A DNA stretch of 64,000 bases from Sphingobium sp. Z007 (GTDB lineage Bacteria; Pseudomonadota; Alphaproteobacteria; Sphingomonadales; Sphingomonadaceae): assembly GCF_900013425.1 (NCBI RefSeq), contig NZ_FBXK01000001.1, forward strand, positions 408,001 to 472,000, in the 5' to 3' direction. The notes beneath the pieces were generated by a model. The model was not told the origin of the DNA and ran no database searches. It saw nothing but the letters and a program-made list of their open reading frames with translations. Positions 1 through 9,138 of this stretch are shown piece by piece (the stretch's first letter is position 1; each line of letters opens with the position of its first letter). A program made the position numbers and the translations under genes.

Positions 1-2
1 CG

Positions 3-644
3 GTCATCGTGCTGGCGGCAGCGGGCAAGCATTTCTGCGCCGGGGCGGATTTCTCGTTCCTCGACGAATTGACCCGCACCCCCGCGCCGCAGATCAAGGC
101 GCAGATCTACACCCATTTCCAAGGCGCGGCCAAACGCATCTATCATTGCCCCAAACCCACCGTCGCGCTGGTGCAGGGGGCTGCCGTCACGGTGGGGTGC
201 GAACTCTCGCTCGCCTGCGATTTCCGCGTCGTGGCCGACAATGCCTTCTTTCAGGAAAGCTGGATCAAGCTGGGCATCATGCCACCGCTGGGCGGCGTCT
301 TCCTGCTACCGCGCATCGTCGGCCTTGGCCGCGCGGCGCAGATCGTCTTGCGCGGCCTGCCGGTCAAGGCGCAGGAGGCCGAACGGATCGGCCTGGCGTC
401 CGAACTCGTGCCGGTCGATGCGCTCGCCGATCGCGGGCGCGAACTGGCGCTCGAACTCGCCGCCATCGCTCCGCTCGCCTATGCGCAAGTGAAGGAGGCG
501 CTGCATCGCGGGCTGGAAACCTCGATGGAGGCCGAGTGGTCCACCAACGTCCTCAATCAGGCGATCCTGCTGGGCACGGACGACTTCAAGGAAGGGCTGG
601 ACGCTGTAAAGACCAGGCGCGCGCCAATATTCACGGGCCAATGA
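3..644 (+). CDS. Enoyl-CoA hydratase/isomerase family protein (5' end outside window)
   Basis: This is a crotonase-fold protein whose frame is already open at the left edge, so its N-terminus lies upstream. It should act in the cytoplasm on an acyl-CoA. The visible part starts in the oxyanion-hole strand (AAGKHFCAGADF) and continues through the GAAVTVGCELSLACD segment to the usual C-terminal helices, ending at TGA. The first catalytic glutamate of hydratases (in GCELSLACD) is present. The second, normally in a PExxLG segment, is not evident, because that stretch reads FQESWIKLG. Hydration is therefore uncertain and an isomerase or hydrolase is possible. It ends about 70 bases before the convergent porin gene, so it probably closes an operon that begins outside the window. 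Confidence 0.85.
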   Translation, partial: VIVLAAAGKHFCAGADFSFLDELTRTPAPQIKAQIYTHFQGAAKRIYHCPKPTVALVQGAAVTVGCELSLACDFRVVADNAFFQESWIKLGIMPPLGGVFLLPRIVGLGRAAQIVLRGLPVKAQEAERIGLASELVPVDALADRGRELALELAAIAPLAYAQVKEALHRGLETSMEAEWSTNVLNQAILLGTDDFKEGLDAVKTRRAPIFTGQ

Positions 645-717
645 TCCGCGTCGCCCCGCCTTTGCCGACCGGTGGCGTCACCGGCTGGGAAAGGCGGAGC
701 GCGCAAGCCGATCCGTC

Positions 718-2159
718 CTAAAAGGCCAGATAGAGCGACGCCGACCCCAGCAGCACATCCTTGTACCCCGGCAGGAATGTCGGATTGACTACATATTGCA
801 GTGCTGGGGCAACGCGAATACCCGGACCAAGATGCACCGCATATGCGCCCGATATGCCCACCTGATGCCGCGCCGTGTCAATCCCGCGCAGGGCATAGGA
901 CTGGTGCAGGTCTTCGCTGAATCTATTGTAACTGACCGTCAGGTTGAAAGAATCCGTTGGCCTCGCGTCGAACGGTCCGACATAATAGGCGCGTATTTCA
1001 GCCGCTTTGCTGAACGAGCTGACCGACTTGCGCGCCGCACTGTAACTGGCACCCAGATAAAGCCCACGAAAGAATAATTGGTCGTCCGGCCGGGTCGCCT
1101 GGAAATCGATCAGCGCATAATAGGAATGATTATGGTCGCGGCCCCCCAGGAAACGGTCATAATCCGATGTATTGTAGAGATAGCCGACCCGCGCCCAGAA
1201 ACTGCGCTGGGTCGGAGACGCACGACGCCGGATGCCCACTTCGCCGATATACAGGGCTTTGGCATTATCCTGGTCCCAATCCAGGCCGATGCCGTTGGTG
1301 CGTATCTCCCTGCGATGCCAAGCGGGTTGAGCGACCGCTGCACCCCGCCCAGCACGTAAAACCCCTTCTTGCCGTTGATCTGGACATTGACGCCCGGTGT
1401 TGTCGCCGGTTCTGCGCTCAGGCCCGCCTGTACCGGCAGCAACGATACCAGTCCCGTCGTCAATGTCGGGTTGCCCCCGGTGATTAGGCCCGCGAAATGC
1501 AGGTAATTTTGCAGGAAGCCAGCCTTCACCTCCACGGTGCGGTTGGCAAAGCCATGATAGAGGGACAGCGTCTTGAACGTGATGGAATTGCGACCGTTCG
1601 GGTCGAAACTGGTCACCGAATAGCCGCCGCCGACCGTCAACATCGTGTCGCCCAGACCTATATCGTCCAGTTTCTTGGTGACGTAGATGTTGAGCGCATT
1701 GTTGCGCAGCGTCAATGTCTGCCCATTATAAACCTGGGGATTGCCCGGCATCCCCGTCGGGGTCAGGTGCATCTGGATGGCGGTGGCCGATTGCATTTCG
1801 ATGCCGATACCCCGGTCGGCCAGCGCATCGCGAATTTCGCCGCTGTCTCCCACGATCGTGTCGATGAGGCCGGGAAACTGGGTCGTCAGCATCGGTTCGC
1901 GCAGCGCGTCGAAGCGCGCATAATCCTTCGGATCGCGCTTCCCCGGCTTGCCGGGCGGGGCGAGCGAGGATGCGCCGGGTAGGGTGGGGGATGCTGGCAT
2001 CTCCGATTGGTCCGCCTGTGCCGCATCGTCGGCAACGGCCGGTCCTCGTTGCACAGCCTGCGCGGTGGCGGCCCCAGGCCAGAACAGGCCGCATGTCAGC
2101 GCGAGCGCACCCAGAGGCAGATTTGAAAAGGCTACTCGATTGATATTAAACAAGGACAA
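718..2159 (-). pseudogene. OprB-type carbohydrate-selective porin, frameshifted
   Basis: Two overlapping reading frames together make one outer-membrane porin of about 480 residues. The upstream frame starts at TTG 2159, which has a GGGAGAG ribosome site about seven bases upstream. It encodes a signal peptide (GALALTCGLFWPGAATAQ), a proline-rich linker and the first beta-barrel half. The downstream frame carries the rest and ends in SLYLAF, the terminal phenylalanine typical of outer-membrane proteins. The two join if one G is restored in the run at 1308-1310, giving the continuous stretch GIAGEIRTNGIGLDWD. The family forms channels for sugars or small organic solutes. An AACCTA/TAGGTT inverted repeat lies 28 bases upstream of the start. 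The shift may be a real mutation or a homopolymer error; all other parts of the barrel look intact. Confidence 0.8.
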
Positions 2160-2186
2160 CGCGCACTCTCCCGACCCGGAAACAGA

Positions 2187-2204
2187 AACCTAGTTATATA
2201 GGTT
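2187..2204. promoter_or_regulatory. Island operator motif, copy at porin promoter
   Basis: The sequence AACCTAGTTATATAGGTT is an inverted repeat (AACCTA and TAGGTT arms, six-base centre) 28 bases upstream of the porin start. It is the most symmetrical copy of a motif repeated across the island. Binding by a regulator is inferred from the recurrence and position. Confidence 0.7.
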
Positions 2205-2433
2205 CGCGCGTAACGAAGGCGCAGGCACGGCGCCAGCCCGTCGATCGGCTGTCGATCGCGTTTGCAGCGGGTTGCTGGGCGAAAAAGCGGTGGGTCGCAC
2301 AATTTTGCGATGAAAGGACGCATCGTCCGCCGCACATGCGCGTCAACTATATGACAAGACAGGTAGAAAGCGAATCATGATCGATGATGCGGACATGCGC
2401 CGCACCGCCGATCATGAACAATCGGCTGACCGC

Positions 2434-3177
2434 CTACCAGGTGCCGCCGTCCACCCGCAGCAGCGTGCCTGTGGTATAGCTGGACGCCGGACTGGCAAGG
2501 TAGAGGGCAGACGTCACCACTTCCTCCGGTCGACCCGGTCGCCCCAGCGCATTGCGCGCGGTTTCCCGCGCCTCGGGGCTCCAGGCGTTCGCGATGTCGG
2601 TCAGGAATGGCCCTGCTGACAATGTATTGACCCGTACCTTGGGCGCATATTCATGCGCCATCGACAGCGTCATCGCGTTGAGCGCCGCCTTGGACGATCC
2701 ATAGGGGATGATGGCGGGCAGGGGCATGACCCCGCCGGTCGACGACACATTGATGATGGTCCCGCCATCGCCGTCATACATGCGCTTGGCGATCTGGCTC
2801 GCCAGCCGGAACGGCCCTTTGAAATTGAGGTTCAGCACGCTGTCGAACAGCTTTTCCGTTACCTCATGGCTGGGCGCGGCAGGGCTCATGCCCGCATTGT
2901 TGACCAATATGTCGATCTTGCCGAACTGCGCATAGGCCGCCGCGATCAGAGCGTCGATGTCGTCCCATCGCCCGCAATGCGCGGCATGGGCCATCGCCCT
3001 GCGTCCCTTGGCCCGCACCAGCGCGGCCACTTCTTCGCACGCGTCCAGCTTGCGGCTGGCGATGATGACGTCCGCGCCATGATCGGCAAAGGCCAGCACC
3101 ATTTCCCGCCCCAGCCCCCGGCTGCCGCCCGTGACCAGCGCCACCTTGCCGCTCAGGTCGAACAGCGGATCGCTCAT
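2434..3177 (-). CDS. SDR family NAD(P)-dependent oxidoreductase
   Basis: This is a classical short-chain dehydrogenase of 247 residues. The dinucleotide-binding motif TGGSRGLG lies near residue 16, NNAG near 90, and the catalytic YGSSK motif near 155, so it should be an active keto/hydroxy oxidoreductase. It is the last gene of a four-gene minus-strand operon: its ATG overlaps the stop of the preceding acyl-CoA dehydrogenase by four bases (ATGA). In the levulinate pathway a similar SDR (LvaD) accompanies the kinase and dehydrogenase, so a role in hydroxyacyl-CoA or keto acid interconversion is plausible. The exact substrate is not evident. Confidence 0.92.
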   Translation of the reverse strand: MSDPLFDLSGKVALVTGGSRGLGREMVLAFADHGADVIIASRKLDACEEVAALVRAKGRRAMAHAAHCGRWDDIDALIAAAYAQFGKIDILVNNAGMSPAAPSHEVTEKLFDSVLNLNFKGPFRLASQIAKRMYDGDGGTIINVSSTGGVMPLPAIIPYGSSKAALNAMTLSMAHEYAPKVRVNTLSAGPFLTDIANAWSPEARETARNALGRPGRPEEVVTSALYLASPASSYTTGTLLRVDGGTW

Positions 3178-4487
3178 AGCGCCGGCTCCAGCGCGGGATC
3201 AGCCAGGACGGCGGCATATTTCGCCCGCACGGCGGCCAGTCGATCGGGAATATGCTCGCGCGGAAACAGTCCCTCGGATGGCGTCGCCTTGCGGGTATAG
3301 GCCTTGGCCACTTGCACCTTATGCACTTCGGTCGGACCGTCGGCCAGCGCCAGGCTGGGCAGGCTCATCCACATTGCCGACAGCACGGTTTCGTTGGTGA
3401 CGCCATAGCTGCCGTGAATCTGGATCGCGCGCTGGACCACGTCATGATAGATTTTGGCCATCTGCACCTTGCACATGGCGATCAGCGTGCGGGCCGCGCC
3501 GTGCGGTTGATTGTCGATCACCCAGGCGGTCTTGAGCACCAGCATCCGAAACTGCTCTATCTCGATCGCGCTGTCGGCGATCATGCCCTGGACGAACTGA
3601 TGGTCGTCCAACAACTTGCCCTGCGTGCGGCGGGACACGACGCGCTCCTGCATCATCTCGAACGCGCGCTGGCACCGCCCCACCGTGCGCATCGCATGAT
3701 GCACCCGTCCGCCGCCCAGCCGCGCCTGCGCAACCTTGAAGCCTTCGCCCGGCGCACCCAGCATCGCGTCGATCGGCACGCGGACCTGATTATAATGGAT
3801 ATAGCCATGGATGCCGTGGCTGTCGTCCAGCGGATCGTCGCCGATCGTGCCGACATTGCGGATAATCTCTATCCCCGGCGTTTCGGCGGGCACCACCAAC
3901 ATCGACATGCGGCTGTGCGCGGGCGCATCGGGATCGGTCACGGCCATGACGATCAGGAAGGAGGCATAGCGGGCGTTGGACGAAAACCATTTATGGCCCT
4001 CGATCACCCATTCGTCGCCGTCGCGGGTGGCCCGGCACACAAATTCCTTGGGGTCGGCCCCCGCCTGCGGCTCTGTCATGGAAAAGGTCGATACGATGTC
4101 GCCGTCCAGCAGGGGCTGGAGATAGCGCGCCTTCTGCGCCGGCGTGCCGAACATCGCCAATATCTCGGCATTGCCGGTATCGGGCGCGGCGGTGCCGAAT
4201 ATGGTCGGCGCCCAATAGGACCGGCCGATAATCTCGTTCATATAAGCGAGCTTCATCTGGCCATATCCCGCGCCGCCCAGATGCGGGTCCAGGTGGCACG
4301 CCCACAGGCCCTGCGCCTTCACCTGGTCCTGCAACGGCGCGATGATCGCGCGCGCCTGCGCATTGCCGGTGTCATAGGGGTCGCCATGATGGGGGAACAG
4401 CAGGTCGATCGGCTCGCACTCGGCCTTCACGAAGTCTAGCATCCAGTCCAGCTTGGCCTGAAACGCGGGGTCTATGGTAAAATCCAT
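3174..4487 (-). CDS. Acyl-CoA dehydrogenase, ACAD10/11-like
   Basis: This 437-residue flavoprotein has the full acyl-CoA dehydrogenase layout: an N-terminal helical domain, the FAD-binding SMTEPQAGAD segment near residue 135, the beta-domain with GHKWFSSNA, and a C-terminal helical domain containing QIHGSYGVTNE. Length and sequence style match the ACAD11/LvaC group rather than short-chain dehydrogenases. It follows a phosphotransferase gene by about 30 bases, as in the lva operon, where a 4-hydroxyacyl-CoA is phosphorylated and the dehydrogenase homologue then completes isomerisation to a 3-hydroxyacyl-CoA. That function is an inference from gene pairing. Its stop overlaps the start of the downstream SDR. 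Confidence 0.92.
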   Translation of the reverse strand: MDFTIDPAFQAKLDWMLDFVKAECEPIDLLFPHHGDPYDTGNAQARAIIAPLQDQVKAQGLWACHLDPHLGGAGYGQMKLAYMNEIIGRSYWAPTIFGTAAPDTGNAEILAMFGTPAQKARYLQPLLDGDIVSTFSMTEPQAGADPKEFVCRATRDGDEWVIEGHKWFSSNARYASFLIVMAVTDPDAPAHSRMSMLVVPAETPGIEIIRNVGTIGDDPLDDSHGIHGYIHYNQVRVPIDAMLGAPGEGFKVAQARLGGGRVHHAMRTVGRCQRAFEMMQERVVSRRTQGKLLDDHQFVQGMIADSAIEIEQFRMLVLKTAWVIDNQPHGAARTLIAMCKVQMAKIYHDVVQRAIQIHGSYGVTNETVLSAMWMSLPSLALADGPTEVHKVQVAKAYTRKATPSEGLFPREHIPDRLAAVRAKYAAVLADPALEPAL

Positions 4488-4518
4488 GGGGTTTCCTCTC
4501 CATTCTTATGGGAATGTG

Positions 4519-5586
4519 TCAGCCGATCCGGCGAATGAGGTCGGCCGCGTTGGCAAAGCTTTCGAGTACCAGGCGGGAGAAGAAAGTGCCGGTTTCCTTG
4601 GACAGAATGCCGGCCTGCGCCTGGGCGACCTTATATTCCAGGATGCACCCGCCCTTGAACATGGCCAGGATCGCATAATAGTCGAAATCGGCCATGTCGC
4701 GGCCCGTGCCAGCGGCATAATAGCGCGCCATTTCCTGCCGCGTGGGCCAATTCTCGCTATTGTAGAGCCGCTTAGAGGGCAGCACGTCCGGCGCATTTTC
4801 GTCGCGCATCGCATTGGTGAAGCTGGCAAGGTCGAGCAGCGGGTCGCCGATGGTCGATAATTCCCAGTCGATCAGTGCGTTGAGGCGACAGGGCGGCCCA
4901 TCGGCGAACAGCGCGTTGGGCGTGCCGACATCGCCATGGATGATGCCCGCCTGAAAGGTGGAGGGGATATTGGCACGCAGCCAGTCCCGCGTCAGTGCAT
5001 AGCCTGGCAACTCGCGGCCGGGATAATTGTAAAGCTGCTTGTAGCTCAGCAACTGTCCTTCCCAGCGATCCACCTGCCGTTCCAGATAATTGTCCGGCTT
5101 GCCGAAACCCTCCAGTCCGACCGCCTTGTAATCGACATTGGCCAGCGCCACCAGGCCATCGACCATCGCATAGGCGACGCTATATTCATAAGGCGGCTGG
5201 TCGAACGGCGCCTTGTGATAGATATGCTCGCCGATGATCGTCGCGGCCCATCCGTCGACCTTGTCCATCACATAGAAGGGCGCGCCGATCACGTCCGTAT
5301 CGGCGCAACTGCCCCGGCAGATCGGGTGCGGCACCGGCGTGCCGTTCAGCGCAGTCAGCACCCGCGCCTCGCGCAGCACGCTTTTCTCGCTGCCCGGCGG
5401 CGCGACTACCGGCGGACGCCGCAGCACCATTGTCTCGCAGCCGCGTTCCAGGGACAGGATGACGTTGCTGGTGCCGCCGTGAATCTTCCGCGCCGACAAT
5501 GGGCCGTCGCCCAGTTCCGGGATATGCGTATCCAGCCATGCCGTCAGTCTGGCGATGTCGACCAACCCGGTCAGATCGTCGCTCAT
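4519..5586 (-). CDS. Phosphotransferase family protein (ACAD10/11 kinase-domain type, LvaA-like)
   Basis: This is an aminoglycoside-phosphotransferase-fold kinase of 355 residues. The catalytic loop HGDVGTPN is at residues 217-224 and the metal-binding IDWE at 239-242, both intact. In vertebrate ACAD10/11 this domain is fused to an acyl-CoA dehydrogenase, and in bacteria the two are often adjacent genes, as here. The known chemistry is ATP-dependent phosphorylation of the hydroxyl group of a hydroxyacyl-CoA. The start ATG overlaps the marR stop by four bases, so the two are translationally coupled. It is not an antibiotic-resistance gene by context. Confidence 0.9.
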   Translation of the reverse strand: MSDDLTGLVDIARLTAWLDTHIPELGDGPLSARKIHGGTSNVILSLERGCETMVLRRPPVVAPPGSEKSVLREARVLTALNGTPVPHPICRGSCADTDVIGAPFYVMDKVDGWAATIIGEHIYHKAPFDQPPYEYSVAYAMVDGLVALANVDYKAVGLEGFGKPDNYLERQVDRWEGQLLSYKQLYNYPGRELPGYALTRDWLRANIPSTFQAGIIHGDVGTPNALFADGPPCRLNALIDWELSTIGDPLLDLASFTNAMRDENAPDVLPSKRLYNSENWPTRQEMARYYAAGTGRDMADFDYYAILAMFKGGCILEYKVAQAQAGILSKETGTFFSRLVLESFANAADLIRRIG

Positions 5587-6065
5587 GCGTCTTCGCCCAC
5601 GTCTTCGCGCTCAGCCATTGCGCGCAGATTTTGGCTCATGATCGCTCGGATGGCGCGAAGGTCCGCCACCGCGCGGGCGATCATGTCGGGGTCGATCCCC
5701 TCGGTCAGTTGCGCCGCGCGGCGCAGCCCCTCGGCATCGTCGCCTTCGCGCATCGCAATACCCTGCGCCGTGGGGATCAGCAGGCGCGCGCGCTTGTGAT
5801 CGGGATTGTCGCGCCATTCGATCAGCCCGCGCGTCGCCAGCATGTCGGCTGCCCGCTGAACCACCTGGCGCGGATGGCCCAGCGCCCGGCCGATCTGCGG
5901 CACGGTGGGCGGGCGCTGCGCATGGGTGACGGCGGTCAGCACGATATTCTCCACCTCGGTCAGGCCATGGGCTTCCCGGATGGAGCGGAAGGCCAGGTCG
6001 GTGCGCCCGCGCGATCGCGCGATCTCGTCGACCAGTTCGATAAAGATTTCTGCGGCTCTCTTCAT
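5583..6065 (-). CDS. MarR family transcriptional regulator
   Basis: This is a winged-helix regulator of 160 residues from the chosen ATG at 6065. An in-frame GTG at 6089 would add eight residues (MSLWNLCS) but lies inside a long palindrome that looks like the operator, so the later start is preferred, although its ribosome site is weak. The HTH/wing region spans TVPQIGRALGHPRQVVQRAADMLATRGLIEWRDNPDHKRA. It heads the operon with the kinase, ACAD and SDR genes, so it probably represses its own operon in response to a CoA ester or free acid. The ligand is not known. Confidence 0.88.
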   Translation of the reverse strand: MKRAAEIFIELVDEIARSRGRTDLAFRSIREAHGLTEVENIVLTAVTHAQRPPTVPQIGRALGHPRQVVQRAADMLATRGLIEWRDNPDHKRARLLIPTAQGIAMREGDDAEGLRRAAQLTEGIDPDMIARAVADLRAIRAIMSQNLRAMAEREDVGEDA

Positions 6066-6074
6066 GGAACATAA

Positions 6075-6108
6075 ATTCCATAATGACACATTAGTGTCAA
6101 TATGGAAT
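6075..6108. promoter_or_regulatory. Long palindrome, probable MarR operator
   Basis: This is a near-perfect 34-base inverted repeat: outer arms ATTCCATA/TATGGAAT and inner arms TGACAC/GTGTCA around ATTA, with only one non-pairing position per arm. It starts 10 bases upstream of the preferred marR start. MarR proteins usually bind such palindromes over their own promoter. The autoregulation is inferred. Confidence 0.75.
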
Positions 6109-6136
6109 ATGATCAGGCATTTGCCCGTTCAAAAGA

Positions 6137-6176
6137 AAAAGCATCCCAAGCGCCATCAGGCGCTTGGGATGCTTTT
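6137..6176. terminator. Bidirectional hairpin terminator
   Basis: A perfect stem of 18 bases (AAAAGCATCCCAAGCGCC and its complement) with an ATCA loop carries A- and T-rich ends on both sides. It lies downstream of the thiolase stop and separates that transcript from the marR operon promoter. Confidence 0.9.
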
Positions 6177-6252
6177 GGCAGAACAGAGGCGATCGGGCCA
6201 GGTTGGCGCGGCGGCCGATCCGGTTTGATCGTCCGCCGCGCTCAAGGCAGGG

Positions 6253-7506
6253 TCAGATCCGTTCGATGATGATCGCCGGTGCCATACCGCCCGCCGCGCA
6301 CATCGTCACCAGGCCATAGCGGCCGCCCGTCCGCTCCAGTTCGTCCAGCACCGTGCCGATCAGGATCGCGCCGGTCGCGCCGATCGGATGGCCCAGCGCG
6401 ATCGACCCGCCATTGACGTTCACCTTGGCGCGATCCAGGTCCAGGTCGCGGATGAATTTTTCGGCCACCACGGCAAAGGCCTCGTTAATCTCCCACAGGT
6501 CGATATCGTCCTTGGTCAGGCCCGCCTTGGCCAGCACCTTCTTGGCGGCGGGGACTGGTGCGTTCAGCATCAACGTCGCATCGTCGCCGACATTGGCGGT
6601 CGCCACGATGCGGGCGCGGGGTTTCAGGCCATGCGTCTCGGCATAGGCCTTGGATGCCAGCAGCACCGCCGCTGCGCCATCGACCACGCCCGACGAATTG
6701 CCGGCATGATGGAAATGTTCGATCGCCAGGTTGGGGAATTTCTGGTTGATCAGGCCGCGCGGCGTGTTGCCGTCTTCGTCGATCACCATGTCGGCGATCG
6801 CGGTGAAGGAAGGCTTGAGCGCAGCCAGGCCTTCGGCGGTCGTCTGCGGACGGGGAAATTCGTCCTTCGCCAGCACGACATTGCCCTCATCATCGATCAC
6901 CGGCACCACCGATTTGTCGAAACGGCCTTCGGCCATCGCGCGTTCGGCGCGCTTCTGGCTTTCCAGGCCCAGCGCATCGAGCGCTTCGCGGCTGATGCCC
7001 TCCATGCTGGCGATCGCGTCGCCGCACACGCCCTGGTGCGACTGGGGGTGGACAGACTGAAGGCGCGCATTGCCCGATCCCATGCCCAGCGGCATGATGC
7101 CCGCGGCCATTTCTTCCTGTGCCATGGTGGCGGTCAGCGACATCATCTCGGTGCCGCCCGCCACGATCAGGTCTTCCATGCCCGACATGATCTGCGCGGC
7201 GGCCAGGCTGACGGTGGTGATGCCGCCGCCGCAGAAACGGTCCAGCGTCATGCCGCTCGCCTTGGGATCATAGCCCGCGTCGAGCGCCGCCATCCGTCCC
7301 ATGTCGCCGCCCTGCTTGCCCTTCTGGGTGGATGTGGACCAGATCACATCGTCCACATCGGCGGTGTTCAGGTCGTTGCGCTCGGCGATCGCCTTGAGCA
7401 CGGTGGCGGCCAGATGCTGCGGGTGCATATGGGCGAGCGCGCCCTTTCCGACCTTGCCGATGCCACGCGGGGTGCGGACGGCGTCGATGATATAGGCTTC
7501 GGACAC
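6253..7506 (-). CDS. Acetyl-CoA C-acyltransferase (thiolase)
   Basis: This 417-residue thiolase should perform CoA-dependent cleavage of 3-ketoacyl-CoA. All active-site blocks are present: the nucleophile in TLDRFCGGG near residue 90, GHPIGATG with the catalytic histidine, and CAAGGM with the second cysteine near the C-terminus. The start chosen is GTG 7506, preceded by GGAGAAG six bases away and giving the typical N-terminus VSEAYIIDAVRTPRG. The longer upstream frame lacks thiolase homology. It is a monocistronic minus-strand gene ending in a strong hairpin and divergent from the thioesterase. A variant of the island motif lies between the two. Confidence 0.94.
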   Translation of the reverse strand: MSEAYIIDAVRTPRGIGKVGKGALAHMHPQHLAATVLKAIAERNDLNTADVDDVIWSTSTQKGKQGGDMGRMAALDAGYDPKASGMTLDRFCGGGITTVSLAAAQIMSGMEDLIVAGGTEMMSLTATMAQEEMAAGIMPLGMGSGNARLQSVHPQSHQGVCGDAIASMEGISREALDALGLESQKRAERAMAEGRFDKSVVPVIDDEGNVVLAKDEFPRPQTTAEGLAALKPSFTAIADMVIDEDGNTPRGLINQKFPNLAIEHFHHAGNSSGVVDGAAAVLLASKAYAETHGLKPRARIVATANVGDDATLMLNAPVPAAKKVLAKAGLTKDDIDLWEINEAFAVVAEKFIRDLDLDRAKVNVNGGSIALGHPIGATGAILIGTVLDELERTGGRYGLVTMCAAGGMAPAIIIERI

Positions 7507-7566
7507 ATTCTTCTCCTGGGTTGCGCAATGGCTCGCTGCCTGCCAAGGCAGTATTTGGATACATCG

Positions 7567-7580
7567 CCTACTTAGTTGAT
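7567..7580. promoter_or_regulatory. Weak copy of island operator motif
   Basis: CCTACTTAGTTGAT lies between the divergent thiolase and thioesterase genes. It keeps the TTAGTTGA part of the motif but lacks the AT-rich TATATAAC arm, so it is a low-confidence copy. Confidence 0.35.
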
Positions 7581-7676
7581 GATGTGATGCAAAGCAAAAA
7601 TTTTGATGCCGCCGATATGTCATGTCATGGCGGGCGACAATTGACGATCGCCGACCGACCCTCGCTTTTAGCCACC

Positions 7677-8537
7677 ATGAGGAAGCCCGTGCCCAAAGCC
7701 CTGTTCGACCTGCGCGCCACCCATAATTCGCATCGCTTTCACCTGCCGGTGACGATGGATCTGTGCGTGGGGGTGCCCGACCGCCGCTTCCTGTTCGGCG
7801 GGGTCGGGCTGGCGGCGGCGATCGATGCGATGCAGCGGACCAGCGGTCGCCCGGTCATCTGGGCCACCGCCCATTATCTCTCCTTCGCCCGGCCCGGTTC
7901 TACGGTCGACTTGGATGTCTGGATCCCGGTCGCAGGCAACCAGACCAGCCAGGCGCAGGTGCTAGAACATATAGAAGACAGCAAGATCATCAGCGTGGTC
8001 GCCGCACTGGGCGCGCGCGACAGCGCCATTGCCGACCAGTGGGTGCCGATGCCGCAGGTCGCGCCGCCCGGCGATTGTCCCGTGGCGCGCAACTGGCGGG
8101 CGGGCGACGATGGCCTGCAAAGCCGGTTCGAAGTAAGGCTGGCCCATGGCCGCTATCCCGACGGCACGGCCAATGATGGGCGCAGCCAAGACGGTCGCGT
8201 CGCTTTCTGGATTCGCTCGACCGAAGGATTGCTGGCCGATCCGCTGTTGCTGGCGGTGGTGGCCGACTATATTTCGATGGCGATCGGCAATGCGATCGGC
8301 GCCTTTGCCGGGGGCAACAGCCTCGACAACACGATCCGTTATGCACGGGTTGAGCCGTCCGAATGGGTGTTGTGCGACATTCGGATCGAATCGGTCCATC
8401 ATGGCGTGGTCCATGGCGTGATGCACCTGTTTGAAGAAGGCGGCCTGTTGATGGCCACCGCCAGCCAGTCGCTGATCCTGCGTCATTATGACAGCCCGGC
8501 AGAGGTCGCGGCCCGCCGCGCCGGCATCGCTCCTTGA
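7677..8537 (+). CDS. Acyl-CoA thioesterase, TesB-like double hotdog
   Basis: This is a 286-residue protein with two hotdog halves in the manner of acyl-CoA thioesterase II. The C-terminal half has the family pattern SLDNTIRYAR with the aspartate, and TASQSLILR with the glutamine near residue 265; both positions are catalytic in TesB. It would release free acids from CoA esters. The ATG at 7677 is chosen, but an in-frame ATG at 7617 is possible because no strong ribosome site distinguishes them. A second, PaaI-type thioesterase follows about 130 bases downstream. Confidence 0.82.
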   Translation: MRKPVPKALFDLRATHNSHRFHLPVTMDLCVGVPDRRFLFGGVGLAAAIDAMQRTSGRPVIWATAHYLSFARPGSTVDLDVWIPVAGNQTSQAQVLEHIEDSKIISVVAALGARDSAIADQWVPMPQVAPPGDCPVARNWRAGDDGLQSRFEVRLAHGRYPDGTANDGRSQDGRVAFWIRSTEGLLADPLLLAVVADYISMAIGNAIGAFAGGNSLDNTIRYARVEPSEWVLCDIRIESVHHGVVHGVMHLFEEGGLLMATASQSLILRHYDSPAEVAARRAGIAP

Positions 8538-8669
8538 TATATTCGCATCGACCGCAGTCCTGCCATCGAAAGTCACTGGTGACGCGGCAAAAGCCCATGA
8601 CTTTGGATTGCTGTTGCACCACTTGTCTAACTACCTTATGTCGCAACGCAGCATAAGCAGGTGGGAACT

Positions 8670-9131
8670 ATGATGCTTGATGACGCAGGCAGCCGGTTGG
8701 CCGATGACGGGCCGCATGGCTTGGACGATGGCTGGCGACCGTTCGACAGCGTCAGGCAGACGGGTTTCGAAAATGCGCTGCCCCCGCTCGACGTCCGCCC
8801 CATCCCCGGCGGCGCGGAGATGCGGACCCAGCCCCATGCCGGCTGCGCCAATGTCATGGGGTCGCTGCACGGCGGCTTCCTCTCGGCAATCGCCGAACAG
8901 TCGCTGTTCCTGCCGCTCTATCTGCATGGCCGGTGCAGCCGCGGCGGCATCGTGGTGATCGACTTCTCGCTCAGTTTCATGGCCGGTGGCGACATCGCCA
9001 CGCCCATCGTCGCCCGGCTCGAACTGCTGCGCGAAACCGGACGCATGGCGTTCGTGCGCGGTACGTTGTGGCAGGGGGACGTTGCCATCACCGCCTATAG
9101 CGGCACGGTGCGCAAACTCGACAAGCGCTAG
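8670..9131 (+). CDS. PaaI family thioesterase (hotdog fold)
   Basis: This is a single hotdog-domain protein of 153 residues. The motif NVMGSLHGGFLSAIAE contains the HGG turn and the acidic residue used by PaaI/HGG thioesterases, and a strand reading GIVVIDFSLSFM follows. The start ATG 8670 has AGGTGGGA just upstream. It would hydrolyse stalled or toxic acyl-CoA intermediates in the cytoplasm. It ends seven bases before the convergent crotonase gene. Confidence 0.87.
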   Translation: MMLDDAGSRLADDGPHGLDDGWRPFDSVRQTGFENALPPLDVRPIPGGAEMRTQPHAGCANVMGSLHGGFLSAIAEQSLFLPLYLHGRCSRGGIVVIDFSLSFMAGGDIATPIVARLELLRETGRMAFVRGTLWQGDVAITAYSGTVRKLDKR

Positions 9132-9138
9132 GAGGCGC

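Noticed and set aside
4519..5586. Aminoglycoside phosphotransferase (resistance) reading of the kinase
   Set aside because: Context with an ACAD11-like gene and the ACAD10/11 type sequence point to hydroxyacyl-CoA metabolism.
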